Shown here one piece after another: positions 1-8,967 of a stretch of DNA of 64,000 nucleotides (the first letter of the stretch is position 1; each line of letters begins with the position of its first letter). Where the stretch lies: positions 62,001-126,000 of the forward strand of contig JAQBPX010000028.1 of assembly GCA_028287305.1 (NCBI GenBank). Direction: 5' to 3'. This DNA comes from Gemmatimonadota bacterium (lineage in GTDB: Bacteria > Gemmatimonadota > Gemmatimonadetes > Gemmatimonadales > Gemmatimonadaceae). The position numbers were made by a program, and so were the translations under genes. The notes beneath the pieces are model-generated. The model worked only from the letters and a program-made list of their open reading frames with translations, made no database searches and was not told the origin of the DNA.

Positions 1-1809
1 CACGCCCACCGCCACGGGAAGCGAAGGGATGCCCACGAGCTCGATGGCGATCGCGAGGAAGGCGCCGATGAGGATGAGCCCCCACGGCAACTTCTGCGTG
101 AGGATGCCATCCACCACGAGCGCCATGATCTGCGCCTTGGGCGAGTCGAGCTTCTGCACCTCGCGACCGTCCCAGTTCTTCGTCTCGCGGCCGCCGATGC
201 CGGGATCCACCAGGAACTTGATCGCGCCAGCGTCATCCACCAGGTAGCGGCCCGCCGGCGCGTTGCCGGTGAGCTCGAACAGGTGACCCACGCGGTAGCT
301 CCTGCCCTGCGGGCCGACCATGGGCGAGCTCTCGAACTGCGAGACCGCGACGCCCGGATAGTCGCGCGCCACGATGGTCGTGGCGCCGGCATTGAGGAAG
401 GTGATGATGACGCCGATCAGCAGCGCGCTGCTCGTGACGCCGAACAGCAACCCGATCTGCTGGCGCGCGGGGGTCGCGCCCACCAGGTATCCGGTCTTGA
501 GGTCCTGCGAGGTTGCGCCGGCCACCGCGGCCGCCACGCACACCACGCCACCGATCGTCAGGGCGAGCACGCGATGCTCGATGCGCGTCCAGCCCACGGC
601 GAGAAAGATCAGCGCGGTGAGCAGCACGGTCGCCACCGTCATTCCGGAGATTGGGTTGGCCGATGCGCCGATCTGTCCCGTGATGCGACTGGACACCGTG
701 ACGAACAGGAAGGCGAAGAAGAGCGCGAGCACCGCGCCCACCAGCACGATGTTGATCTGCGGCAGCACCACCATGGCCGCAACGCAGAGCAGCGAGCCGA
801 TCATCACGACCTTCATCGGGAGGTCGCGCTGCGTGCGGGGAGTCGCGTCGTCGCCCTGCGCGGCGCCCACGTCCTTCAGGCCGCTCACCAGCGCGCTCCA
901 GATGGTGGGCGTGGTGCGCGCGAGGCTGATCAGCCCTGCGGCGGTCACCGCGCCGGCACCGATGTAGAACACGTAATTCGCGCGGACCTGCGCTGCCGTC
1001 ATCTCGTGAATGAGGATCGTGGCCGGGAACATCGGCGCGGCGAGTGCGTCGCCGAACAGCTTGATCGCCGGGATGAGCACGAAGTACGAGAACACGCCGC
1101 CGCCGAACAGGTAGCCGGCGATCCGCGGCCCGATGATGTAGCCCACGCCGGTGAGCTCGGGACTGATCTCCGCCTGGATCTCCCCGAAGAGCTGCGTGTT
1201 GCCGTTCGGGAGCAGCCGCGTGAAGGTGTGCTTCGGCACGCTGGCCCAGAGGTTCAGCCCGCTGTTCAGGAACTTGTAGAGCGCGCCGAGCCCGAAACCG
1301 CCGAACACCAGCTTCGCCTGTGCGCCGCGCTGCTCGCCGACGATCAGCACCTCCGCCGCCGCGGTGCCCTCGGGATACCTGAGGTTGTCGTGCTCCTTGA
1401 CGATCAGGCTGTGCCGCAGCGGGATCATCAGCAGCACGCCGAGCAGTCCGCCGACCAGCCCGACCGCGGCCACCTTGCTCCACGGCAGCGCGTAGCCGAG
1501 CAGCAGCAGCGCCGGCAGCGTGAACACCGTGCCCGCGGCGATGGACTCGCCCGCGGAGCCGGTGGTCTGCACCATGTTGTTCTGGAGGATGGTGGCCGGC
1601 TTGCCGCCGAATGCCCCGCTCATCCAGCGGAAGATCGTGATCGAGAGTACCGAGATCGGGATCGAGGCACTCACGGTGAGCCCCACCTTGAGCGCGAGGT
1701 ACACGCTCGATGCGGAGAAGACGAGCCCGAGCACGATGCCGAGCACGATGGTGCCGACGGTGAGCTCGCGCGGGGACTCCGAGGCGGGAACGTAGGGCTG
1801 GTGGGTCAT
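1..1809 (-). CDS. OPT family oligopeptide transporter (C-terminus cut by window edge)
   Basis: Polytopic inner-membrane transporter of the OPT family, which imports small peptides by proton symport. The frame is open from an ATG at 1809 to base 1, giving at least 603 residues. It starts MTHQPYVPASESPRELTVG and then shows a run of long hydrophobic segments. The family-typical stretch SRITGQIGASANPISGMT is clear, as are NNMVQTTGSAGES near the N-terminus and FPATILIHEMT. OPT proteins are usually 600-750 residues, so little is missing. It is divergent from a secreted M61 peptidase, which fits uptake of peptides released outside the cytoplasm (inference). The start is supported by a -10-like CATATT six bases upstream. 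Confidence 0.9.
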   Translation of the reverse strand, partial: MTHQPYVPASESPRELTVGTIVLGIVLGLVFSASSVYLALKVGLTVSASIPISVLSITIFRWMSGAFGGKPATILQNNMVQTTGSAGESIAAGTVFTLPALLLLGYALPWSKVAAVGLVGGLLGVLLMIPLRHSLIVKEHDNLRYPEGTAAAEVLIVGEQRGAQAKLVFGGFGLGALYKFLNSGLNLWASVPKHTFTRLLPNGNTQLFGEIQAEISPELTGVGYIIGPRIAGYLFGGGVFSYFVLIPAIKLFGDALAAPMFPATILIHEMTAAQVRANYVFYIGAGAVTAAGLISLARTTPTIWSALVSGLKDVGAAQGDDATPRTQRDLPMKVVMIGSLLCVAAMVVLPQINIVLVGAVLALFFAFLFVTVSSRITGQIGASANPISGMTVATVLLTALIFLAVGWTRIEHRVLALTIGGVVCVAAAVAGATSQDLKTGYLVGATPARQQIGLLFGVTSSALLIGVIITFLNAGATTIVARDYPGVAVSQFESSPMVGPQGRSYRVGHLFELTGNAPAGRYLVDDAGAIKFLVDPGIGGRETKNWDGREVQKLDSPKAQIMALVVDGILTQKLPWGLILIGAFLAIAIELVGIPSLPVAVGV

Positions 1810-1854
1810 TCGCCGAATATGCGGCGGGGGTGGGGATTGTCCATATTCCCCGCC
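1810..1854. promoter_or_regulatory. Divergent promoter region, OPT transporter / M61 peptidase
   Basis: Only 45 bp separate the two start codons. Minus strand: CATATT (1816-1821) lies 6 nt before the OPT ATG, with TGGACA 16 nt further upstream as a -35-like box. Plus strand: CATATT (1842-1847) lies 7 nt before the M61 ATG. Neither gene has a Shine-Dalgarno sequence, so both transcripts may be leaderless. The minus -35 overlaps the plus -10, so the promoters would compete. Confidence 0.5.
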
Positions 1855-3669
1855 ATGCCTTCTCGCATCGCGATGTCCATCCTCGCGGCCATTGCCGCTC
1901 CCTGCGCGCTTGCGGCGCAGGATGCCCGCGGCCTGGGACTGCCGCGACCGGCCATGTCGGCGCCGATCGCCGACGTGCGCTACGCCCTGCGATTCCGCCA
2001 CGACAACGCGACGGAGCGCCGCGTCCACGTCACCACGACCTTTCGCAGCGCGGGCGCGGGTGACGTCATCCTCTCGCTGCCGGCGTGGACGCCCGGCTCG
2101 TACGAGCTGGTGGACTTCGCGAAGTGGGTCGTGGGCTTCAGCGTCACCAGCGAGGGGAAGCCGCTCTCGTGGGACAAGCTGGACCAGGACAGCTGGCGAA
2201 TTCGCGTCGCCGCCGGCCGCGCCGTGCAGGTGACCTACGACGTGATCGCCGACTCGCTGGACGTCGGGCTCGCCTGGTCGCGCAGCGACGTGCTGATGGT
2301 GAACGGGACCGCGGTGTTCATGTACCCGGAGGGCCGGTCACTGGTGTATCCGTCGCGCGTGTCGGTGGAGTCGGAGCCGGAGTGGCACGTGGTCACGGGC
2401 ATGACGCCAGCGGGAGCGCGCCAGTACAGCGCACCGAGCTATCACGACCTGGTCGACATGCCCTTCCTCATCGGCCGGTACGACCTGGACAGCGCGCAGG
2501 TGGAGGGGCGCTGGTTTCGCTACGCGACGTATCCGGAAGGGAGCGTGTCGGGCGCGGCGCGCGCCGGGATGTGGAAGCAGCTCTCGGCGATGGTCGCCCC
2601 CGAGGCGCGCGTCTTCGGCGGCGTGCCGTGGGCGACGTACACGCTGATGCAGATATCGGACTCCGCATCGCAGGGCGGGAGTGGGCTCGAGCACCAGTCG
2701 TCGCACGTGGACATCGTGAACCCGGCGTTCCTCGGGGACCCCGTGATGCACTCGCTCTACGCGCACGAGATCTTTCATGCGTGGAACGTGAAGCGGCTGC
2801 GCCCCGCGGAGATGTGGCCATACCGCTATGACCGTCCGCAGCCCACGCCGTGGCTGTGGGTGAGCGAGGGGATCACCGACTACTACGCGGACCTCGCTGA
2901 AGTGCGGGGCGGCGTGGTGGATGCGTCGGGGTTCTACGCCCTCACGGCCGCGAAGGTGGAGGAGGTCGAGTCGGCCGCGTCGGTCGCGCTGGAGGACGCG
3001 TCGCTCAGCACCTGGATCCATCCGGCCGACGGCACGGCCACGCTCTACTATCCCAAGGGTTCGCTGGCGGGGCTGATGCTCGACATCATGATCCGCGACG
3101 CGAGCGACAATGCGCATTCGCTCGACGACGTGATGCGCGAGACCTATCGCGCGACGTACGCGAAGGGACGCGGCTTCACCGCCGCCGACTGGTGGGGCAC
3201 GGTGCAGCGCATGGCGAACGGCAAGTCGTTTGCCGACTTCGACGCGAAGTACGTGGACGGCCGGGAGGCCTACCCGTGGGACGACGTGCTCCCGCTGGGC
3301 GGCATGCGGCTGGTGCGCGAGCAGGTGCCCTGGCTGGGCGTGACGAGCGTCCAGGACTCGCTCGGCGTGCTCGTGACCGCGGTGGACAGTGGGGGCGCCG
3401 CGTACGGCGCAGGCATCCGCCCGGGCGACCACCTGGTGTCGGTGGGCGAGATCCCGGTGGAGGACAACCAGTTCGGCTCGCGATTCCGCGCGAAGTTCAG
3501 CGGGGTGAGCGAGGGGGCGCCGCTGGTGATCCAGGTGAAGCGCGCGGGACAGCTGGTCACGCTGGCGGGACGCGTGAAGCTGGCGCCGGCGCAGCCGAGG
3601 ATCGTCGCCGACCCGAATGCCACACCGAAGGCGAAGCGCATCCTCGAGGGAATCGTCAAGGGACCGTGA
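1855..3669 (+). CDS. Exported M61 family metallopeptidase with C-terminal PDZ domain
   Basis: A 604-residue glycyl-aminopeptidase-like zinc enzyme. The N-terminus (MPSRIAMSILAAIAAPCALAAQ) looks like a Sec signal peptide, so it acts outside the cytoplasm. The zinc site is visible as HEIFHAWN (His304, Glu305, His308) followed by the third ligand in WVSEGITDYY (Glu338). Residues about 110-280 form the usual M61 beta-rich N-terminal part, and about 495-580 form a PDZ domain (PWLGVTS ... YGAGIRPGDHLVSV). The reading frame extends far upstream of 1855, but that part is the antisense of the OPT gene; the ATG at 1855 begins the signal peptide. A zinc protease follows 90 bp downstream on the same strand. 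Confidence 0.92.
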   Translation: MPSRIAMSILAAIAAPCALAAQDARGLGLPRPAMSAPIADVRYALRFRHDNATERRVHVTTTFRSAGAGDVILSLPAWTPGSYELVDFAKWVVGFSVTSEGKPLSWDKLDQDSWRIRVAAGRAVQVTYDVIADSLDVGLAWSRSDVLMVNGTAVFMYPEGRSLVYPSRVSVESEPEWHVVTGMTPAGARQYSAPSYHDLVDMPFLIGRYDLDSAQVEGRWFRYATYPEGSVSGAARAGMWKQLSAMVAPEARVFGGVPWATYTLMQISDSASQGGSGLEHQSSHVDIVNPAFLGDPVMHSLYAHEIFHAWNVKRLRPAEMWPYRYDRPQPTPWLWVSEGITDYYADLAEVRGGVVDASGFYALTAAKVEEVESAASVALEDASLSTWIHPADGTATLYYPKGSLAGLMLDIMIRDASDNAHSLDDVMRETYRATYAKGRGFTAADWWGTVQRMANGKSFADFDAKYVDGREAYPWDDVLPLGGMRLVREQVPWLGVTSVQDSLGVLVTAVDSGGAAYGAGIRPGDHLVSVGEIPVEDNQFGSRFRAKFSGVSEGAPLVIQVKRAGQLVTLAGRVKLAPAQPRIVADPNATPKAKRILEGIVKGP

Positions 3670-3759
3670 CGGAGGCTGGGGGCGAGCCACCCTTTCGGGG
3701 GCGCGCGTCGCGAGGCAGAATTCGGCAGCAGCTCCTTCCCGGTTCCTCCCAGCCTATCC

Positions 3760-6213
3760 ATGAGCCGACTTCGCCATGCCGCGCGCGCCGCCACCGGTGC
3801 CGCACTCCTGATCGCCGCGCGGTTGCAGGGCCAGAATCCCACCGCGCCCCCGGCGGCCGCGCCTCCCGCGAGCTCGATCAGCGCCCGCACCGCGGGGATG
3901 GCGAAGCAGGAGGGATTCGTCCCCATCTACCTCGACAATCGCACCGACCGGCTGCTGCTCGAGATCCCGCGGGACTCCACTCGCGTGCTCTTCTTCGTGA
4001 CGCAGGCCACGGGGCTCGGGTCGAATCCCGTGGGCATCGATCGCGGGGCGAACGGCATGGACCAGGTGGCGCGCTTCGACCGCGCCGGCGATCGCGTGCT
4101 GCTGGTGTTCGAGAACTGGAACTATCGCTCGGTGAGCGACAACGCCGCGCACCAGCGCACCGTGGCCGAGGCGTTCCCGCCGAGCACCGTGGCGTCGCTG
4201 CCGCTGGTGGCGGAGGAGGGGGGACGCCTGCTGGTCGATGCGACGGACCTGCTCTTCCGCGACTGGCTGGACGTCGCCGGAACGCTGGCCGGTGGTGGGC
4301 AGGGGAACTACGTGGTGCAGCGTGACCGCAGCACCATCTATCGCCCGTACACGAAGTCGCTGCCGGTGAACACCGAGCTGGATGCGTCGCTCACGTTCGT
4401 GGCGCAGGGAAGGCCGGGGCGCATTGTGGGATCCATCGCGCCGGATGGGCGCGCGATCACCATGCGACAGCACGTGTCGCTGCTGCCGCTGCCGGATGGC
4501 GGATTCCAGCCGCGCGAGCAGGACTCGCGCGTGGGCTACTTCGGCATCTCATTCAAGGACTACGCGCAGCCGCTGCAGCGCCCATTGCAGCAGGAGTGGA
4601 TCTCGCGCCACCGGCTGGAGCGCGTGAACCCGGCGGACCCGCGGAGCCCGATAAAGAATCCCATCCGCTACTACGTGGACCGCGGGATCCCGGAGCCCCT
4701 GCGCACGGCCACGCTGCAGGGGGTGAAGTTCTGGGAGCAGGCGTTCGACAAGGCCGGGCTGGTCGGCGGCTTCAAGGTGGAGCTGTTGCCCGAGGGCGTG
4801 GACCCGATGGACGCGCGCTACAACGTGGTGCAGTGGGTGAATCGCAACGAGCGCGGCTGGTCCATCGGTGGATCGCTCGGCGACCCGCGCACCGGCGAGA
4901 TCATCAAGGCGATGGCGCGCATGGACTCGCACCGCAATCGCACAGACTACAACATCTATGCGGCGCTGATGGGCGCGGATGCGGCGGCGGCCGACACGGC
5001 GTACGTGCTCTCGCGCATCCGCCAGGTGAGCTCGCACGAGGTGGGGCACACGCTCGGGCTTTCGCACAACTACATCGCGAGCAGCTACGAGCGCGGGTCG
5101 GTGATGGACTATCCCGCGCCGCGCGTGCGGCTGGATGCGAACGGCAACATCGACCTGTCGAAGGCGTACGACGTGGGCCCGGGCGCGTACGACGTGTGGG
5201 CCATTCACTGGGGATACGGGATCTTCCCGGCGGCGCAGGAGCAGGATTCGCTGCGCGCGATCGTGGCGGACGGGTTGAAGCGCGGCTTCCTCTACCTGAG
5301 CGATGCCGACGCGCGCCCGGAGTTCGCGAGCGACCCGCGCACCACGCTCTGGGACGACGCCGCGACGCCCACCGAATTCCTCAGGCACCAGATGGCGGTG
5401 CGGAAGGTGGCGCTTGCGAAGTTCGGCGAGCGCAACATCCGCCCCGGCGACCCGATCGCGCTGCTGCAGGAGCGGCTCGCGCCGCTGTACTTCTTCCACC
5501 GCTTTGCGCTCAACGGCACCGCGAAGACGATCGGCGGCATGGAGTACACGCAGCCGGTGCGCGGCGACATGCAGCAGGCCACGCGGCCGGTGAGCGGCAC
5601 GCGCCAGCGCGAGGCGATCCGCATGCTGTCGGAGGCGCTGCAGCCGGAGGCGCTGGCGATTCCGGACTCGGTGCTCTCGCTGATGGTGCCGAATGCGAGC
5701 AGCGTGACGAATGGCGTGGAGCTGTTCGGCACGCGCACGCGCCCGTCGTTCGACGAGCTCGGCGCGGCGCGGACGCTGTCGCAGATGATCGTGGACATGA
5801 TGCTGCAGCCGGCGCGGATGGCGCGCGTCGCGCAGTTCGAGACCAGGTTGGCTGGGGCGGAGCGCATCACGCTGAGTGAGGTGATGGATGCGCCGGTTGC
5901 GGCGACGTGGGGACGGGCGGTGCCGGCGAGCGCGAAGTTCGCGGCGCTGCAGCGTGCGGCGCAGCGCTCGGTGGCGGACCGACTGATCCTGCTGGCTGCG
6001 GATTCGCTCGCGGCGCCCGAGGTGCGGGCGATGGCGGACCTCAAGCTGTCGCGGCTGATGGTGGACGCGGGCGGCCGTGCGCGCGCCGCGGGGACGGATG
6101 CGGCGAAGGCGCACTGGATGACGATGGCGACCGACATCCGGCAGTGGGTGGAGAAGCGGGAGGTGCCGAAGCTGACGGCGGCGCTGGTGGCGCCGCCGGG
6201 GGATCCGTTTTAG
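3760..6213 (+). CDS. Exported zinc-dependent metalloprotease (DUF5117/DUF4953 type)
   Basis: An 817-residue protein of the large metzincin-like family annotated with DUF5117, DUF5118 and DUF4953 domains, common in Gemmatimonadota and Bacteroidota. A signal peptide (MSRLRHAARAATGAALLIAARLQG) precedes a Pro/Ala-rich linker. The zinc motif HEVGHTLGLSH spans residues 426-436 (His426, Glu427, His430, His436), preceded by TDYNIYAALMGAD and followed by VMDYPAPR, the likely Met-turn. The C-terminal 200 residues are helical and Ala-rich. The substrate is unknown; the neighbouring M61 peptidase and OPT transporter suggest protein and peptide breakdown for nutrition (inference). Confidence 0.9.
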   Translation: MSRLRHAARAATGAALLIAARLQGQNPTAPPAAAPPASSISARTAGMAKQEGFVPIYLDNRTDRLLLEIPRDSTRVLFFVTQATGLGSNPVGIDRGANGMDQVARFDRAGDRVLLVFENWNYRSVSDNAAHQRTVAEAFPPSTVASLPLVAEEGGRLLVDATDLLFRDWLDVAGTLAGGGQGNYVVQRDRSTIYRPYTKSLPVNTELDASLTFVAQGRPGRIVGSIAPDGRAITMRQHVSLLPLPDGGFQPREQDSRVGYFGISFKDYAQPLQRPLQQEWISRHRLERVNPADPRSPIKNPIRYYVDRGIPEPLRTATLQGVKFWEQAFDKAGLVGGFKVELLPEGVDPMDARYNVVQWVNRNERGWSIGGSLGDPRTGEIIKAMARMDSHRNRTDYNIYAALMGADAAAADTAYVLSRIRQVSSHEVGHTLGLSHNYIASSYERGSVMDYPAPRVRLDANGNIDLSKAYDVGPGAYDVWAIHWGYGIFPAAQEQDSLRAIVADGLKRGFLYLSDADARPEFASDPRTTLWDDAATPTEFLRHQMAVRKVALAKFGERNIRPGDPIALLQERLAPLYFFHRFALNGTAKTIGGMEYTQPVRGDMQQATRPVSGTRQREAIRMLSEALQPEALAIPDSVLSLMVPNASSVTNGVELFGTRTRPSFDELGAARTLSQMIVDMMLQPARMARVAQFETRLAGAERITLSEVMDAPVAATWGRAVPASAKFAALQRAAQRSVADRLILLAADSLAAPEVRAMADLKLSRLMVDAGGRARAAGTDAAKAHWMTMATDIRQWVEKREVPKLTAALVAPPGDPF

Positions 6214-6258
6214 CGCCGGGACGCTGGCACACTGAAACTGCCTCAACTGCAACTGACG

Positions 6259-6355
6259 TGAGCCACGGGTTGCACGGGCGCCTGCTGCGCAGGCGCGACA
6301 CGGCGATCACAGGGCAGTGCCAGCCGCGCAGCGGCTCAGTGCAACCCGTGGCTCA
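6259..6355. repeat. Cloverleaf-like inverted-repeat element
   Basis: A perfect 17-bp inverted repeat (6259-6275 with 6339-6355, TGAGCCACGGGTTGCAC and its complement) encloses 63 bp that hold two further perfect hairpins: GCGCCTGC-TGC-GCAGGCGC (6278-6296) and AGCCGC-GCA-GCGGCT (6322-6336). The single-stranded form would be a branched, tRNA-cloverleaf-like or cruciform structure. It lies between the 3' ends of convergent genes. No transposase is near. It could be a REP/MITE-like element or an elaborate 3'-end structure; a T6 tract follows about 17 nt after it on the plus strand. Confidence 0.75.
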
Positions 6356-6386
6356 AGGCTGTTGCTGTCTGGTTTTTTCAGTGAGG

Positions 6387-6419
6387 GAACGTCAGATCCC
6401 TCGCTGCGCTCAGGATGAC
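6387..6419. repeat. Short interspersed repeat, copy 1
   Basis: The 33-bp string contains CCCTCGCTGCGCTCAGGA and recurs with four substitutions at 48566-48598. Both copies lie in spacers beside stop codons and can form an imperfect hairpin through GTCA ... TGAC ends. Confidence 0.7.
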
Positions 6420-6426
6420 TGCAAAA

Positions 6427-6458
6427 AAGAGGGGACCGGCGAATGCCGGTCCCCTCTT
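6427..6458 (-). terminator. Rho-independent terminator of the pilin operon
   Basis: A perfect 14-bp stem (AAGAGGGGACCGGC, 6427-6440, with 6445-6458) closes a four-base loop. On the minus strand the stem is followed by CTTTTTTGC, so it terminates transcripts coming from the pilin operon that ends at 6512. Confidence 0.85.
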
Positions 6459-6470
6459 CCCTTGCTGTTC

Positions 6471-6506
6471 CTCAGCCCCTCATACCCCAGCCCCTCATAC
6501 CTGCAG
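6471..6506. repeat. CTCAGCCCCTCA-type spacer repeat, copy A
   Basis: Degenerate repeat of CCCAGCCCCTCATACC words ending in CTGCAG. Related words lie at 25578-25660, about 32557-32672 and about 38571-38600, always at gene ends. Confidence 0.5.
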
Positions 6507-6511
6507 TCAGG

Positions 6512-7651
6512 CTAATAAATCGCGACGTTGTCCATCCAGGTGTTCGGCAGCGTCTTGTAGGCGCGGAGGCCGAGGCCGGCGCGGGCGACGTTGCAGGAGC
6601 TGTAGATGTACTGCTTGGTTCCGTTCTGCGTGGCGTTGTCGGTCGTCACGCCCGGTAGCGCCGTGCCGTTGATCAGCAGGTTGAGTCCTGAGACCGTGGC
6701 GCCCTTGGTGGTGTTGTTGCCGTTGGACGTGAGCTGGCCGCCCACGAGCACGATGCCGTCCCACATGTTCGAGCCGGAGATCGTGAAGTCGGAATCGGCG
6801 ATGATCAGCCCGCGGCCGGCGTTCGGCAGCGAGTAGTTGTTGGTGTGGATGCGGATCACCGGCCAGTAGCTGGTGTCGGCGAACTGCGTGACCGTGGGGA
6901 AGGTGCCCGGTCCGATCGTCACATCGGCCGCGATGCCACCGCCGATGATGGAGGCCCAGTCGATCTGCACGGCTGCCTTGAGCTGCGTGAGGTTCTTGGT
7001 CTGGTCCAGGGGCGGATTGCCGCTGAACGCTGATGGATCCCCGTTGAAGTCGCCGGCCGTCGTCATGCCACCTGCCACCGTCGCCTTCTGGCCGCATTCA
7101 TCCACGCCAGTGATGTTGCCGGCGTTTCCGTTCTTCGTGATGCCGGAGAGGCTGGTCCAGCTCGAGAGCACGTTCATCACGATCGTGCTGAACGTGGTGT
7201 AGACGCCCACGGTGCGCTCGGCGTACTGGTTGTAGCCGGCACCACCCAGCTTGGCGGTGGTGTCCACGCCGCGCGACGTGATGAAGTACAGCGCGGGCTG
7301 CGTGGCGCTCAGCTCCCCGCGGATCTTGTGCGAGACGACCTGCGCGTAGCCCCCCGGCACCGGGACCGTGGTCCACTCGGAGTCGGCGACCGGCGGAGCG
7401 TTCGCTCCGGTGAGGGTGCAATTGCTGCAGAAGCCGGATTCCGAGCGACGCACCAGGAACTGCTCGAGGCCCGTCTGGGCGATGGCGTACGCGCGATTCT
7501 GCCCGCGAGTCGAGCTGACGGTGGCGATCTCGGCGCTGGTGGCTGCAAAGCCGGCGGCGATCGCCGCGGTGAGCACCGCAATGACGAGGATCGCCATGGG
7601 GAGCGCGAAGCCGTCGCGGTTCTTCAGGTTCAGGCTGGGAGTTTTTCTCAT
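6512..7651 (-). CDS. PilX-like pilus assembly protein
   Basis: A 379-residue protein whose N-terminus (NRDGFALPMAILVIAVLTAAI, residues 11-31) matches the PilX N-terminal domain: a short basic leader, Gly-Phe junction and a hydrophobic helix without the Glu5 of classical pilins. The rest is beta-rich and Thr/Ser/Gly/Asn-rich, with Cys pairs (FCSNCTLTG, VDECGQKA). PilX-type minor pilins help prime type IV pilus assembly. It is last in a four-gene minor-pilin operon, 9 bp after the PilW-like gene, and is followed by a strong terminator. Sequence identity to characterised PilX proteins is expected to be low outside the N-terminus. Confidence 0.8.
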   Translation of the reverse strand: MRKTPSLNLKNRDGFALPMAILVIAVLTAAIAAGFAATSAEIATVSSTRGQNRAYAIAQTGLEQFLVRRSESGFCSNCTLTGANAPPVADSEWTTVPVPGGYAQVVSHKIRGELSATQPALYFITSRGVDTTAKLGGAGYNQYAERTVGVYTTFSTIVMNVLSSWTSLSGITKNGNAGNITGVDECGQKATVAGGMTTAGDFNGDPSAFSGNPPLDQTKNLTQLKAAVQIDWASIIGGGIAADVTIGPGTFPTVTQFADTSYWPVIRIHTNNYSLPNAGRGLIIADSDFTISGSNMWDGIVLVGGQLTSNGNNTTKGATVSGLNLLINGTALPGVTTDNATQNGTKQYIYSSCNVARAGLGLRAYKTLPNTWMDNVAIY

Positions 7652-7660
7652 TTGTCGGTC

Positions 7661-8563
7661 CTAGAAGGAGCGGACGTTCTTGAAGTACACGGCGGTAGTC
7701 AGCTTCGACTGCTTGACGGATGCATCGCCGACGAGCGTGTTGACTGCAGCCCCATTCAGCACCAGGTCGAGGCCCCGGATCTTGTCGAGCGTGGGGACAG
7801 TGACCTGCGAGGTGTCGGTGCCCGTGATCCAGAAGCGGAATCGCGAGCTCGTGTCGAAGGGGGCGATGAGCTCCTCGTTCGTACCCCCCTCTGGCTGGCG
7901 CCAGAGTGCGACACGACCGGAATACGTGGTAGAGCTGGCGAACGCGTAGGTAATCTTCTGGAAGGCGAAAATTGGCGTGCCTGCCGTCAACGCGGCGTTT
8001 CCGGGCTTGAACTCCATCACGGAGCCGGCGCGCCCGTTGAGCGTGAGCGTCGCAAGCTGCGCCTGGCCGGAGCCGTTGCCCGTGCAGGTGGGCGTGCTCG
8101 CCGATGCAGCGGGTGCGTCGGAGCTCAGCGGATTGCTCGGCTGGACAATCACGTAACGGCCCGCGGCATTGCGATACGCATACCCGTTGTACGTGGCCAG
8201 CGCCTTGGTTGCCGAATCCACGGGCAGCATGCTCGCCGTGAGTGTGCCGCCGGTGCTCGAGCAGACCAGGCCATACCAGTACGGCACGATCACCGTGATC
8301 GACTTGCCATTGGCGGCGGCGACCGTCACGCCACCCGAGTCCTGCACCATGCGCAGGTCCGAGGTGAGCAGGTTGATCGAGTTGCGGCCGACCTGGCGGG
8401 CCTGGCGCTTGGCGTAGTTGCGGTCGAAGAAGCGGGCCTGCGAGAGGATGAGCCGCGTGAAGGCCACGCCGATCACCGCGAGGATGACCATGGACATCAT
8501 CAGCTCGATCAGCGTGAAGCCCTGCCGGCGACGCATTGAGATTGACGGCATCGGGGTCAGCAT
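7661..8563 (-). CDS. PilW-like prepilin
   Basis: A type IV minor pilin of 300 residues. The prepilin peptidase site MRRRQG/FTLIELMMSM is followed by Glu5 and a hydrophobic alpha1 helix. The remainder is the globular beta domain. The ATG at 8563 overlaps the preceding stop by 7 bp, giving a 15-residue leader; an internal ATG at 8536 would give the shorter, more typical 6-residue leader, so the start is uncertain. Operon position between PilV-like and PilX-like genes supports the PilW assignment. Confidence 0.85.
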   Translation of the reverse strand: MLTPMPSISMRRRQGFTLIELMMSMVILAVIGVAFTRLILSQARFFDRNYAKRQARQVGRNSINLLTSDLRMVQDSGGVTVAAANGKSITVIVPYWYGLVCSSTGGTLTASMLPVDSATKALATYNGYAYRNAAGRYVIVQPSNPLSSDAPAASASTPTCTGNGSGQAQLATLTLNGRAGSVMEFKPGNAALTAGTPIFAFQKITYAFASSTTYSGRVALWRQPEGGTNEELIAPFDTSSRFRFWITGTDTSQVTVPTLDKIRGLDLVLNGAAVNTLVGDASVKQSKLTTAVYFKNVRSF

Positions 8564-8967
8564 CCGGAGCAGAGCGGATTCGCAGTGGTCGCCTGCGAGC
8601 GCGTGATGACCACCGAGTCCTTCTTGGTGGCATCGCGCGTGGGCACCACCACCAGCGTGATCGTGTAGTACTTGCCGTTCGAGCTGGCGGTGCGCGTGAT
8701 GCGGCGCGTGTAGGGAAAGTCGGTCGTGGTGAATACCGTGGTGCCCACCGTCTGCTTCGAGAGCGAATCGTATGGAATCCCACCCCAGAACGCGGCGAGC
8801 TGGTTGAGCTTCGCGTTGCGCATGGTCGAGATCTCGTTGTTGGTGCCGCGAGATGACACGAGCACCTGCAGCTTGGCGAGCGAGGTCAGGATGATCGCGA
8901 GCAGGGTCATCGCGATCATGACCTCCACCAGCGAGAATCCGCGCCTGTCGTTTCGGGAGTGCTTCAT
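8557..8967 (-). CDS. PilV-like prepilin
   Basis: A 136-residue minor pilin. The leader MKHSRNDRRG/FSLVEVMIAMTLLAIILTSLA carries the Gly-Phe cleavage site and Glu5. The start at 8967 forms a 4-bp ATGA overlap with the upstream FimT-like gene, which decides it over longer in-frame possibilities. The C-terminus has a Cys-containing end (ANPLCSGC). As in the Pseudomonas fimT/pilV/pilW/pilX order, it probably belongs to the tip or priming complex of a type IV pilus. Confidence 0.85.
   Translation of the reverse strand: MKHSRNDRRGFSLVEVMIAMTLLAIILTSLAKLQVLVSSRGTNNEISTMRNAKLNQLAAFWGGIPYDSLSKQTVGTTVFTTTDFPYTRRITRTASSNGKYYTITLVVVPTRDATKKDSVVITRSQATTANPLCSGC

Noticed and set aside
233-1483. 416-residue minus-strand ORF
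   Set aside because: Low-complexity Arg-rich shadow in a different frame from the OPT transporter, whose own frame is open across the region.
283-1854. Long in-frame extension upstream of the M61 gene (plus strand)
   Set aside because: It is Arg/His/Ala/Glu-rich antisense of the OPT transporter; the signal peptide begins at 1855.
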